Below are positions 1 to 9,335 of a stretch of DNA of 21,762 nt, in pieces. The position numbers and the translations under genes were made by a program. The DNA is from DASSCW01 sp036556695. Lineage in GTDB: Bacteria > Chloroflexota > Limnocylindria > QHBO01. Below the pieces are notes generated by a model. It did not search any database and was not told where the DNA came from. It saw only the letters and a list, made by a program, of their open reading frames with translations. The number at the start of each line of letters is the position of its first letter. Position 1 is the stretch's first letter. The stretch spans positions 1 through 21,762 of the forward strand of contig DATBIY010000085.1 of assembly GCA_036556695.1 (NCBI GenBank), in the 5' to 3' direction.

Positions 1-30
1 CGGGCCCTGGCGCGATTCGGCGAGACAACG

Positions 31-46
31 TGCGGCTGGCGCCGCA
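31..46. repeat. Short perfect hairpin near left edge
   Basis: TGCGGC and GCCGCA form a perfect 6-bp stem around the loop TGGC, about 40 bases downstream of the stop of the minus-strand gene ending at 86. It could help end transcription of the uvrB-side operon, but there is no run of T after it on the minus strand, so a terminator role is only a guess. Confidence 0.25.
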
Positions 47-85
47 TCAGCCGACGTCAGCCCCCGGGGCGCGCGAGGCAGAACC

Positions 86-613
86 TCATCGGACGAAGCC
101 GTCGTAGCCGGTGACGACGAAGGTGTTGCGGCAGCGCTCGCGCAGCTCCGGAGCGCACTGCGCGGCGGCCGGGTCGTCGAAGTGGCCGGTGAACACCAGC
201 CGCTCGAGCTGCAGGTTCGGCCCGCCCGGTGTGGCCCGGGACGGGAAGGGCGAGCCGTTCGGCGCCGAGAGGCGGACGGTCCCCTGCTCCAGCACGGCCT
301 GGGCCACGTCCTCCGGCGGCTGGGTGGCAGCCAGCACTCGCAATGGGCACAGCAGCTCCAGCCAGGGCACCGTGGTGGCGGCCGGTGCGTCGTGCTCTCG
401 GCAGTCGGCCGCCAAGGAGGCATACCAGCCGCTGATCCGCAGATCCCTGTCGCCGAAGCGGTCGGCCGGCTGGCCCTCGCGCAGCACCTCCGGAACGGTC
501 AGGCTCTGCAGCTCCGCGCGGGGCTCGCCCAGTGAGCCGATGAGCAGCATCGCGTACACGAAGATGCCCAGCCCCGCCACGACCGCAAGGCCGATGCGCA
601 CCTCGCGGCTCAT
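86..613 (-). CDS. Membrane-anchored extracytoplasmic protein, unknown function
   Basis: I do not recognise the family. From the ATG at 613 the product is 175 residues: a short basic start (MSREVR), one hydrophobic segment at about residues 7-27, then a soluble, probably extracytoplasmic domain. That domain has five cysteines, the last two in a C-terminal segment reading GHFDDPAAAQC...ERCRNTFVVTGYDGF. Alternating beta-type segments would suit a small OB-like barrel, but this is inference. An ATG further upstream (670) is open, but the 613 start is preferred because its ATG overlaps the TGA of the upstream glycosylase gene (ATGA at 610-613), the usual sign of translational coupling. It is the last gene of the minus-strand run from uvrB. 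Confidence 0.75.
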   Translation of the reverse strand: MSREVRIGLAVVAGLGIFVYAMLLIGSLGEPRAELQSLTVPEVLREGQPADRFGDRDLRISGWYASLAADCREHDAPAATTVPWLELLCPLRVLAATQPPEDVAQAVLEQGTVRLSAPNGSPFPSRATPGGPNLQLERLVFTGHFDDPAAAQCAPELRERCRNTFVVTGYDGFVR

Positions 614-1230
614 CGCGTGGTCTCCAGCGCGAGCCAACGCTCGCGCACCAGCTCCATAGCACGACGCCACAGGGCCGCGCGCTGGGGGTCATTCAGCCAG
701 GTCGACGCGCCGGAAGGATGCGGCAGCGCGATGACCGATGCGCCCGGCGCCCGCTCCCAGGCCAGCTCCCGTCCGACGAGGTCGTCGAGCCGGGCCGCGG
801 CGCCGAAGGCGTACCGATGCGCCAGCCCCCCGACCAGCACGACGAGCGCGGGCGCCAGGAGGCGGATCTCGTCGTCCAGGAAGAGCGCCCAGCGCTGGAT
901 CTCGGCGCGGGACGGCGGGGAGTCGACGCTGGCGCCCGGCTTGCGCCCGGGATAGCACTTCCCCACCGAGGTCACGTACCAGCGGCCGCGGAAATCCTCG
1001 AGGCTCACGCCGGCCAGCGCCAGCCAGCCGGCGAGCCGCTTCCCGGCGTCATGGGCGAACGGCAGGCCGGTGGCGATCTCGCGCCAGCCGGGCGCCTGCC
1101 CTATCAGCATCGCCCGCTCGCTGCCGTCTCCAGAAAGCACCGGCGCCGCGCCGTCGGGGCAGGCCGGCATGCGGTCCTGCAGTGCGCGGAGCTCGGTCCC
1201 GGGCGGGGCACGCCGCGGCGCCGGCAGCAC
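610..1230 (-). CDS. Uracil-DNA glycosylase superfamily protein
   Basis: Predicted base-excision enzyme of the UDG superfamily (COG1573-like, related to families 4/5), which removes uracil or related lesions from DNA. Of 206 residues, GQAPGW at 44-49 followed by G55-L-PF matches the catalytic-pocket motif, KCYPGRKPG at 91-99 matches the segment after the central strand, and LPHPSGAS at 169-176 is the C-terminal HPS motif. Only C24 and C92 are present, so the four-cysteine 4Fe-4S site of family 4 is absent. The start is GTG at 1230, the only standard start in the open frame (open to 1308), with GGGGAG just upstream. It lies 38 bases after the HicB-like gene and overlaps the next gene by ATGA. 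Family membership is secure; the exact lesion specificity is not. Confidence 0.85.
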   Translation of the reverse strand: MLPAPRRAPPGTELRALQDRMPACPDGAAPVLSGDGSERAMLIGQAPGWREIATGLPFAHDAGKRLAGWLALAGVSLEDFRGRWYVTSVGKCYPGRKPGASVDSPPSRAEIQRWALFLDDEIRLLAPALVVLVGGLAHRYAFGAAARLDDLVGRELAWERAPGASVIALPHPSGASTWLNDPQRAALWRRAMELVRERWLALETTR

Positions 1231-1268
1231 CCACTCCCCGGCGTGCCGGACGCGCTTCGGGGCGTCGA

Positions 1269-1886
1269 TCAGCTCCCGCCTCCGCGGAGCGCATCGGCCA
1301 GCCGGAGGTCATCGGCGATGGCCAGCCGCAGGGCGCGCCGCACGCCATCGTGCGATGGCCCGGCATCGGCCAGGGCATCGGTCAGGACGTCGCGGGCGGC
1401 GTACAGGCGGTCGACCGGGTCCTCCGGCAGGGTCTCTTCGGAAGCAGCTCCCAGCTCTGCGGCAAGCCGGAGGTCCTGGTCGCTCACGGCGCGGAGCCGG
1501 GCGGCATCGGCTTCTGTGGTGTCGAGCGCGGCCGCCAGCTCTTCGCGCGCCTGCTCGAGCCAGCGCATCCAGGCGGCGAACTCGTCGTCCGAGGGTGAGA
1601 GATCGTCAAGGCTGAAGGCGGCGCGCCGAACGCCGGCGCCGGTCGCCGAAGCGGGGGCGCGCTCGACCTCGTACCAGTTGTCGCCGATGAATGCCGGCAC
1701 GGGCTCTCCCGCGCCACGAAGCCAGGCGGTGAAGGCCGTCACCCGGTCGGGCATGGAGGCTGCCACCTCATCCGGGTCCGAGCCGAAGGTCGCGCAACCG
1801 GGCAGCTCGGCTGCATAGGCGGCGACCGTCGCGCCGCCGTCCAGGCCGGTCTCGATGAAGATGGCATGCGGCATGGTGCCGGCCAT
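1269..1886 (-). CDS. HicB-fold domain protein with helical C-terminal region
   Basis: 205 residues. The first 55 or so (AIFIETGLDGG, AYAAELPGCATFGSDPDEV) have the beta-beta-beta-alpha pattern and the 'xxLPGC.t.GdtpeEa' signature of HicB-type antitoxin/RNase-H-like domains. The rest is acidic and mostly helical (about residues 95-205) and might be a DinB-like or other bundle; I cannot name it. No HicA-type toxin gene (a small double-stranded-RNA-binding fold protein) lies beside it, so a classic toxin-antitoxin role is doubtful. The ATG at 1886 is chosen over an open upstream extension to 2051 because GAGGG sits 7 bases before it and the extension would overlap the uvrB end. It follows uvrB by 25 bases, so co-transcription is likely. 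Confidence 0.75.
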   Translation of the reverse strand: MAGTMPHAIFIETGLDGGATVAAYAAELPGCATFGSDPDEVAASMPDRVTAFTAWLRGAGEPVPAFIGDNWYEVERAPASATGAGVRRAAFSLDDLSPSDDEFAAWMRWLEQAREELAAALDTTEADAARLRAVSDQDLRLAAELGAASEETLPEDPVDRLYAARDVLTDALADAGPSHDGVRRALRLAIADDLRLADALRGGGS

Positions 1887-1911
1887 CAGTCGGCCCTCGG
1901 GGAACCGCCGC

Positions 1912-4056
<2,145 letters not shown>

Positions 4057-4166
4057 GGCGGCGTGGGGATTCCGGGCGATGTGGGGTTCCCGAATCTTAC
4101 CGGAACCTCCATCGGTACCGATGCGCGGCACCCGAGCGGCCTATAGGAGCGGATATCTCCGATTTC

Positions 4167-4172
4167 TACATT
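4167..4172 (+). promoter_or_regulatory. -10 hexamer TACATT, leaderless-type, for TadE-like gene
   Basis: TACATT fits TAnnnT and ends 7 bases before the ATG at 4180. Transcription would then start at or next to the start codon. No ribosome-binding site is present, and the same spacing recurs at several other genes in this window. No convincing -35 is visible. Confidence 0.55.
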
Positions 4173-4179
4173 TGCGTTG

Positions 4180-4842
4180 ATGCCCACGCCCGTTCGATTT
4201 CGCCTGCGCTGCGCTCGCCCGACCTTGCCCAGCGCTCGCGCGCTGGCGCCTGCCCGTCGCCGCCTTCCGTGGCGCCGCAGCGCGCAGCCGCCGCGCGGCC
4301 AGGCGCTTGTAGAGTTCGCCGCCGTGCTCCTGCCGGTCCTGCTGCTGGTGGTCGGCGTAATCCAGTTCGGCCTGCTGTTCGGCGCCAACGTGACGCTCAC
4401 CAACGCGGCGCGGGAGGCGGCGCGCGCCGGGACGGTGTACATCTACGACAGCTCACACACCGAGGCGTGGAACGACGCCGAGCGCTGTGGCGACGTGGTC
4501 GACGCGGCGCGCCAGTCGATGGGCTTCCTCAGCGCCTCGTCGCCGTACTTCGTCACCACCCAGACCGGAACCGGTGCCTGCCCCACGCCGAGCGGCGACG
4601 GGCAGGTCAATGGTGACCTGACCATCAGCTACTGCGACCACATCACCACGCCCGACGGCGACTGCCCCGACACCAGCGACTCGGACACGACCTGCGCGCC
4701 CGACACGCGGGAGGGATGCCTGGTGCGAGTCACCCTGACGTACCGCTCCGACATCATCGTGCCATTCATCGGTCCGTTGATCGGCACCGACTCGAACGGG
4801 CGCTTCGCGCAGCGCGCCACCGCCACCATGGTCGTCAACTGA
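4180..4842 (+). CDS. TadE-like pseudopilin family protein
   Basis: Predicted minor pilin-like component of a Tad/Flp-type secretion system. 220 residues from the ATG at 4180 (a TTG one codon earlier is less likely given the leaderless -10). Residues about 38-85 carry the TadE hallmark: RGQALVEFAAVLLPVLLLVV, one membrane segment, then NVTLTNAAREAARAG. Before it comes an unusually long Arg/Pro-rich stretch of about 38 residues. After the membrane segment lies an exported domain with six cysteines, probably disulfide-bonded, ending in VRVTLTYRSDIIVPFIGP, typical of TadE C-termini. Its TGA shares one base with the ATG of the TadG-like gene (TGATG), so the two are translationally coupled. Confidence 0.9.
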   Translation: MPTPVRFRLRCARPTLPSARALAPARRRLPWRRSAQPPRGQALVEFAAVLLPVLLLVVGVIQFGLLFGANVTLTNAAREAARAGTVYIYDSSHTEAWNDAERCGDVVDAARQSMGFLSASSPYFVTTQTGTGACPTPSGDGQVNGDLTISYCDHITTPDGDCPDTSDSDTTCAPDTREGCLVRVTLTYRSDIIVPFIGPLIGTDSNGRFAQRATATMVVN

Positions 4843-6755
4843 TGCCTGTGCCGCGCGGGCAGGTGCTCGTCATCTTCGCGGTCCTCCTCGTCGTGCTGAT
4901 GGGGTTCGCCGGCGTGGCCATCGACATCGGCCGCCAGAACGCCGAGCAGAGGCATATCCAGACGGCAGCCGATGCGGCCGCCCTGGCCGCCTGCAACGCG
5001 CTGATCGACGGGGCGTCGGACAACGCCGCGGCCACCCAGGCACGCACCGTGGCACGCATCAACATCGAGCGCTCGCCGGCCGGCGCGGCGGCACAGATCG
5101 CTCCCGACAACGCGCGGCAGTACGCGGACGGCCATGCAGGCGACCCGACGTACCTCACCAGCGGGATCCTGATCAGCAGCACCACGGTGCGAGTCGCCAT
5201 CTCGTCGACGGTCGAGACCGCGCTGGCCCGCGTGGTCGGCATGCCCACCCTCGATACCAGCGCCCGCGCCCGCTGCGACCTGCGTGGCGGCCCGGCAGTG
5301 CCCATCGTGGTGCGCCGCTACGACAGCGCGCCGGGTCCCGGGTCAGGCTTCGTCGATTTCCTGGCCACCTCCGGCACGAGCACCGCCGGCGCGGTCGACA
5401 CGCTCAGCGTGCTCGGCTATGGCGGTCGCACGCCGGCCAGCGAGGCGGATCCCGGTCCCGAGTTCGCCCTGTACGGCCCGGGAGCGAAGGCTGCCAATGA
5501 CAGCTCGTTCCGCGGCTTCATCGCGCTGGACGTGCGCAACTTCCAGTCAACGACGTCGCGCGTCTATTACAACGGGGTCAGCGCCGGGACCAATGTCAAC
5601 ACGCTCAAGAACATGCAGGGCGACTACATCGTCACCGGCTATCCCGGGCCGATGTTCCCACCGGTGACGTCGCCGGCCGACCCGAACGACCAGGTCGCCA
5701 TCATGAACGGCAACGACAGCTCCATGGTGGTCGGCAACTTCGGGGACGTGTACAGCGTTGGCGATCGGGTGCTGCTTGCCGCCTACACCGGCACGGTGAT
5801 GCAGATCCCGGACTTTGCCATCACACCGCCCAGCGTTTTCACGCTGGCCTCCACGGGTGGTCCGGTCAATGGCCCGAATTTCACCGTGTCGCGCAACGAC
5901 GCGTTCAACAGCACCGTGACCCTGCACATGCACGGCGACGCGGCCGCCGCCGACATCGGCCATCCCGAGTGGGACATCCTGCCCGACCCGCCGGTGAGCT
6001 CACCGGCAGCGGGCGACATGAACCAGCCGACCTGGTCAACGGACGTGTTCATCCCGGCCAAGAACGGGACGACGGTCGGTACCAGCGGCATCCGCACCAA
6101 CGCAGTGCCGGCGGGCATCTACACAGTCTGGCTGGAGGGGCACTCCGGGAACCCATACTTCCAGACTCGCCGCGCCGCGCTACCGGTCAGGGTCGGCGGC
6201 GCGGTGCGTGATTTCAGCCTTGGCAACTCGACGACCAACGCCACCATTGCGGCGCTGGGCGGCAGCACCGGCATCCCGATCTACGTCTCGACGACCAGCT
6301 CCAGCTCGACGAGGTGGGGCACCGGAGGCAGCGCCGTCACGCTGGGAATCGATACCTCCTCCTTCACCGATTGCTCCTTCGGGCCAGCGTCCATTGGCGC
6401 CGGTCAGCTGACGCTCAGCACTACCTCGGTGACGCCGACGTCGTCGGGGAGTGGCGCGCTTTCCACGCTGACCATTAACAGCGTCGGGCTGGCGCCGGGC
6501 TGCTACCGCTTCAACGTGCGGGCCTACGGCACGAACGGCGACGGGCAGCCGGTGGTGCATGTCCAGCCCATCACCTTCACCGTGGCGACCACAGCCAGCG
6601 GCGGCAGCTACGTGGACATCATCGGCTTCGCCGTGTTCGCGGTGACCGACATCTCGTCCAACTCCATCTCGGGTCGCGCCGTCAGCGGCCTGTACGCCAA
6701 CCCGCAGGACCAGGCGCTGCGGCGAGCCATGAAGCCGCGGCTGCGGCCCTGGTAG
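4842..6755 (+). CDS. TadG-like protein with large exported domain
   Basis: Putative Flp-pilus-assembly TadE/G-like protein of 637 residues. The N-terminus is diagnostic: PRGQVLVIFAVLLVVLMGFAG membrane segment, then AIDIGRQNAEQRHIQTAADAAALAAC, the conserved 'AaDaAALA' motif. The remaining ~580 residues are Ser/Thr/Gly-rich, low in cysteine and predicted beta-rich, consistent with a surface or pilus-associated part; no von Willebrand A domain motif (DxSxS) is evident. The open frame extends upstream to 4716, but ATG 4842 is chosen because it overlaps the tadE-like stop and places the RGQ-membrane motif at the N-terminus. The cpaB gene follows after 18 bases. Confidence 0.88.
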   Translation: MPVPRGQVLVIFAVLLVVLMGFAGVAIDIGRQNAEQRHIQTAADAAALAACNALIDGASDNAAATQARTVARINIERSPAGAAAQIAPDNARQYADGHAGDPTYLTSGILISSTTVRVAISSTVETALARVVGMPTLDTSARARCDLRGGPAVPIVVRRYDSAPGPGSGFVDFLATSGTSTAGAVDTLSVLGYGGRTPASEADPGPEFALYGPGAKAANDSSFRGFIALDVRNFQSTTSRVYYNGVSAGTNVNTLKNMQGDYIVTGYPGPMFPPVTSPADPNDQVAIMNGNDSSMVVGNFGDVYSVGDRVLLAAYTGTVMQIPDFAITPPSVFTLASTGGPVNGPNFTVSRNDAFNSTVTLHMHGDAAAADIGHPEWDILPDPPVSSPAAGDMNQPTWSTDVFIPAKNGTTVGTSGIRTNAVPAGIYTVWLEGHSGNPYFQTRRAALPVRVGGAVRDFSLGNSTTNATIAALGGSTGIPIYVSTTSSSSTRWGTGGSAVTLGIDTSSFTDCSFGPASIGAGQLTLSTTSVTPTSSGSGALSTLTINSVGLAPGCYRFNVRAYGTNGDGQPVVHVQPITFTVATTASGGSYVDIIGFAVFAVTDISSNSISGRAVSGLYANPQDQALRRAMKPRLRPW

Positions 6756-6758
6756 CTC

Positions 6759-6764
6759 AAGGAG
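6759..6764 (+). promoter_or_regulatory. Shine-Dalgarno AAGGAG deciding the GTG start of cpaB
   Basis: AAGGAG lies 9 bases before GTG at 6774, between the TadG-like stop and CpaB. It supports the GTG start and shows that internal operon genes here use ribosome-binding sites, in contrast to several first genes. Confidence 0.75.
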
Positions 6765-6773
6765 AACGCCGTC

Positions 6774-7595
6774 GTGGAACTCGAGTATTCGGACAAGAAC
6801 AGCAAGCGGTCGAAGGTATACATCGCCGTCGGCCTCATCATGGCCCTGATGGTGGCGGGCATCGTGTTCGTCGCCCTACAGGCATCGGGCCTGACCAGGA
6901 CCGATGACGTCACCATGCGGCAGGTTGTCGTCGCTGCCCGCGACATCCCCAGCCGCAAGCCCATCGAGGAAGGCGATCTGGTGATGAAGTCGGTCATCGC
7001 CGACACGACGAATGCGTCGGCGTTCACGCGCATCGACGCCGTCCTCGGCCGCGTGTCGGGCGTCACCATCCTGACCGGCCAGTTGGTCACCCAGAACATG
7101 CTTGCCTCGAACACCCAGGGGCAGTCGTACTCGATCCTCGAGCCGGGCCAGGCGTTCGACCCATCGGGGCCGGACCTGCGCGCGGTCAGCATCTCGGTAC
7201 CGGATGACCGGGCGGTGGCCGGCACCCTGGTGCCGGGGCAGCTGGTCGACCTGATCGTCACCATGGCCATAAACCCGGAAATCGGCCAGACCGCCGCGGA
7301 GGCGGAGCAGACGCAGGCCGAATTCATCCCCGGCCCGTCGACCAAGGTCACGCTGCAGTCGCTCAGCATCCTGGCTCGTAACGGCGGCCTCTACATCCTG
7401 CGGACCGACCTGGCGACCGCCGAAAAGATCACCGAGCTCACCGCGGCAGGCGGCCAGTTCACGCTGGTGCTGCGCCCTGACGTCGACGATCGGACCGCAT
7501 CCACCGATGGATCGACCATTGACATGCTGATCGACGAGTACGGGTTCCCGGTGCCGTTGCCGCCGGAGTTCCGCGACCAGCGCGCCGATCGCTGA
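6774..7595 (+). CDS. cpaB: Flp pilus assembly protein CpaB (SAF/RcpC domain)
   Basis: 273 residues. A cytoplasmic basic stretch (KNSKRSK) precedes one membrane helix at about 15-37. A SAF domain (VVVAARDIPSRKPIEEGDLV at about 51-70, continuing to about 115) and an RcpC/CpaB region (SVPDDRAVAGTLVPGQLVDLIVT) follow. In Tad systems CpaB is an inner-membrane-anchored periplasmic or extracytoplasmic subunit near the secretion channel. Third and last gene of the unit. No motor ATPase (TadA), platform (TadB/C) or prepilin gene lies in the window, so partners must be elsewhere. Confidence 0.9.
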   Translation: MELEYSDKNSKRSKVYIAVGLIMALMVAGIVFVALQASGLTRTDDVTMRQVVVAARDIPSRKPIEEGDLVMKSVIADTTNASAFTRIDAVLGRVSGVTILTGQLVTQNMLASNTQGQSYSILEPGQAFDPSGPDLRAVSISVPDDRAVAGTLVPGQLVDLIVTMAINPEIGQTAAEAEQTQAEFIPGPSTKVTLQSLSILARNGGLYILRTDLATAEKITELTAAGGQFTLVLRPDVDDRTASTDGSTIDMLIDEYGFPVPLPPEFRDQRADR

Positions 7596-7635
7596 GGGCG
7601 CTGGGCCCAATTGAGCCCGTTCCACGACGGGGAGA

Positions 7636-7663
7636 AGGGGCCGGTCCGCGAGGGCCGGCCCCT
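7636..7663. terminator. Hairpin terminator between convergent cpaB and coaE
   Basis: AGGGGCCGG and CCGGCCCCT form a perfect 9-bp GC-rich stem with a 10-base loop, placed between two convergent genes. T-runs are weak (TCGGTGTT on the plus side, TTCTCC on the minus side), so it is probably a bidirectional GC-hairpin terminator. Confidence 0.65.
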
Positions 7664-7684
7664 CGGTGTTGGTCGAGACCCGTC

Positions 7685-8260
7685 TCAGGCCGCTGCCATT
7701 ACGGCGGCGTAGGCGGCCCCTACCTGCCGCCGCGTCTCGTCGATCGGCGCCGAGCCGTCGATCACCACGTCGGCGGCCGCGACCTTGGCGCCCTGCGGCG
7801 ACTGGTTGGCCAGGCGTGCCCGCGCATCGGCCTCCGACATGCCGCGCGACGTGGAAATGCGCTGGACCGCGTCGGACTCCTCGCAGCGCACCACCCAGGT
7901 GCTGTCGCAGGCGTCGTGCAGCGGGGACTCGAGGAGCTTGATGGCCTCGATGCACGCGGCCTCCACGCCGCCAGCCTCAAGCTCGGCCAGCCTGGCGCGC
8001 GTCTCGTTGCGGACCAGCGGGTGCAGGATGGCCTCAAGGTCGGCGAGGGCGGCCGGGTCACTGAACACGACCTTCGCCAGCTCCCCGGCCTCGATGGTGC
8101 CGAAGCGCTCCTCTATCCGGCGGCGTGCCTCCGCATCGTTGTGCCGTATCTGCCTGGCAACCGCGTCCAGGTCGATCACCGCCACGCCCATCTCGCGCAG
8201 CCAGCCGGCCACCGTGCTCTTGCCGCAGCCGATGTTGCCGGTCAGCCCAATGACCTTCAT
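7685..8260 (-). CDS. coaE: Dephospho-CoA kinase
   Basis: Catalyses the last step of coenzyme A synthesis, ATP-dependent phosphorylation of the 3'-hydroxyl of dephospho-CoA. 191 residues. P-loop GLTGNIGCGKST at 5-16; VIDLDAVARQI matches the substrate-binding DaD/H segment; HPLV, and the lid/C-terminal region SEADARARLANQ (the R...R...Q motif typical of CoaE) are present. The ATG at 8260 overlaps the mutM TGA (ATGA). The frame is open further upstream, but that part reads the mutM tail in another frame. Order polA-mutM-coaE matches that known in Bacillus-type genomes. Confidence 0.95.
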   Translation of the reverse strand: MKVIGLTGNIGCGKSTVAGWLREMGVAVIDLDAVARQIRHNDAEARRRIEERFGTIEAGELAKVVFSDPAALADLEAILHPLVRNETRARLAELEAGGVEAACIEAIKLLESPLHDACDSTWVVRCEESDAVQRISTSRGMSEADARARLANQSPQGAKVAAADVVIDGSAPIDETRRQVGAAYAAVMAAA

Positions 8261-9174
8261 GCCGGCTCCTCCGGCGCCGGCTCCTCCGGCGCGGGCTGGC
8301 AGCGCGGGCAGAAGTGCGAGCTGCGCTGCCCGATGACCAGCCGCTGGATGGTGCGACCGCAGCGCAGGCACGGCTCGCCGGTGCGCTGGTAGACCGCCAG
8401 CCGCTCGGCATTGGCCCCGGGCTCACCGTCGGCTCCCACATAGTCGGCAAAGCTTGCGCCGCGGTTCTGGATTCCCTGGCGCAGGACCGAACGGATGGCC
8501 CGATGGAGCCGCCGCACGTCGTCGGGCGTCAGGGAATCCGCGCGGCGGAGGGGATGGAGGCGTGCCCGCCACAGCGCCTCGTCGGCATAGATATTCCCCA
8601 CCCCGGCGATGAACGACTGGTTGAGCAGCAGCGTCTTCAGCCGGCCGCTGCGACCCTTCAGCCGCTCCGCCAGCTTTGCGGAGCTGAATGTGGTGGTCAG
8701 CGGCTCCGGCCCGTGGCGCCCGAACACGTCGCCGACTCGGTACGGCGCCTTCGAGGCACTGACCCGGCGCTTGCCCTTGCGGCGCATGCGGGTCAGCAGT
8801 CCGCCGCCCTCCCACAGGCCGATGCGCCCGAACTTCCGCACGTCGCGGTAGCGCAGCTCGCGCCCATCGGCCAGGCGGAAGACGACGCGCGCGTAGGGAT
8901 CCTCCGGCGTGTCGGGAGGCGCCACGATCAGGGCGCCGGTCATGCGCAGCGCCACGGTCATCACCCGCCCATCTGCCAGGTGGATGAGCACGCTCTTCGC
9001 CCGGCGCCCGACGCGCAGGATTTCGGCGCCACGCACCTCGGCGATGAACTGCTCGGGCGTCTCAGGGTGCCGGATGGTGCGCGCCCAGTGCACGTCGGCA
9101 TCGGTTATCTGCGCGCCGGCCACCCAGCGCTGCAGGTCTCTCGCGACGGTCTCGACCTCGGGAAGCTCCGGCAT
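8257..9174 (-). CDS. mutM: Formamidopyrimidine-DNA glycosylase (Fpg)
   Basis: Bifunctional glycosylase/AP lyase that removes 8-oxoguanine and Fapy lesions. 305 residues from the ATG at 9174; MPELPEVETV gives the catalytic N-terminal Pro and Glu after Met removal. K60 (GRRAKS) is the conserved lysine, VGNIYADEAL the H2TH segment, and C269/C272/C289/C292 the C-terminal zinc finger, with the DNA-contacting Arg in GQRSSHFC. Two oddities: a basic insertion of about 25 residues (about 126-152, GKRRVSASK) before HGPEPL, and a PAPEEPAPEEPA tail made by a 15-bp tandem repeat. CACACT ends 7 bases before the ATG, a possible weak leaderless -10. Confidence 0.96.
   Translation of the reverse strand: MPELPEVETVARDLQRWVAGAQITDADVHWARTIRHPETPEQFIAEVRGAEILRVGRRAKSVLIHLADGRVMTVALRMTGALIVAPPDTPEDPYARVVFRLADGRELRYRDVRKFGRIGLWEGGGLLTRMRRKGKRRVSASKAPYRVGDVFGRHGPEPLTTTFSSAKLAERLKGRSGRLKTLLLNQSFIAGVGNIYADEALWRARLHPLRRADSLTPDDVRRLHRAIRSVLRQGIQNRGASFADYVGADGEPGANAERLAVYQRTGEPCLRCGRTIQRLVIGQRSSHFCPRCQPAPEEPAPEEPA
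8261..8290. repeat. 15-bp perfect tandem repeat, two copies
   Basis: GCCGGCTCCTCCGGC occurs twice head to tail, in frame at the 3' end of mutM, encoding the duplicated PAPEE units. It directly abuts the coaE start codon, so it also forms the leader immediately before coaE. Confidence 0.9.
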
Positions 9175-9202
9175 CGTCCCTAGTGTGCCGCAAGGCCGCC
9201 GC

Positions 9203-9217
9203 AGCAGTCGCACTGCT
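9203..9217. promoter_or_regulatory. Dyad AGCAGT-CGC-ACTGCT upstream of mutM
   Basis: A perfect 6-bp inverted repeat with a 3-base centre, 29 bases upstream of the mutM start and in the right place for a repressor site. The binding protein is unknown. Confidence 0.35.
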
Positions 9218-9226
9218 CAGGGCGCC

Positions 9227-9309
9227 GATATCCGGCCGAACCACGTCGGTTTTAGCCGTGGTAGTGATATTCCGGACCATATTGGGCTCGAACACGTCGA
9301 TTTGAGCCC
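9227..9309. repeat. Two imperfect direct repeats with hairpins between polA and mutM
   Basis: Unit 1 (9227-9257) and unit 2 (9266-9309) share GATAT(t)CCGG, then CGAAC(c)ACGTCG(g/a)TTTnAGCC. Unit 2 has about 13 extra bases between the two shared parts. Each unit can fold: ACCACG/CGTGGT (9240-9245 with 9257-9262) and GGGCTCGAA/TTTGAGCCC (9284-9292 with 9301-9309, one G-U). The position just after the polA stop and before mutM suits a terminator/regulatory tandem, but a small dispersed repeat is equally possible. Confidence 0.55.
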
Positions 9310-9335
9310 CGAGGCTGCTCAACACCCCCAGGCAC

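Noticed and set aside
1269..1886. HicAB toxin-antitoxin pair
   Set aside because: Only the HicB-like fold is visible; no HicA-like ORF with the conserved His occurs before or after it.
7600..7625. GGGC-N8-GCCC hairpin after cpaB
   Set aside because: Only a 4-bp stem; the neighbouring 9-bp hairpin at 7636-7663 is a much better terminator.
9227..9309. SOS box (LexA site) upstream of mutM
   Set aside because: GAAC half-sites are present, but no GAAC-N4-GTTC palindrome exists; kept only as an undefined repeat.
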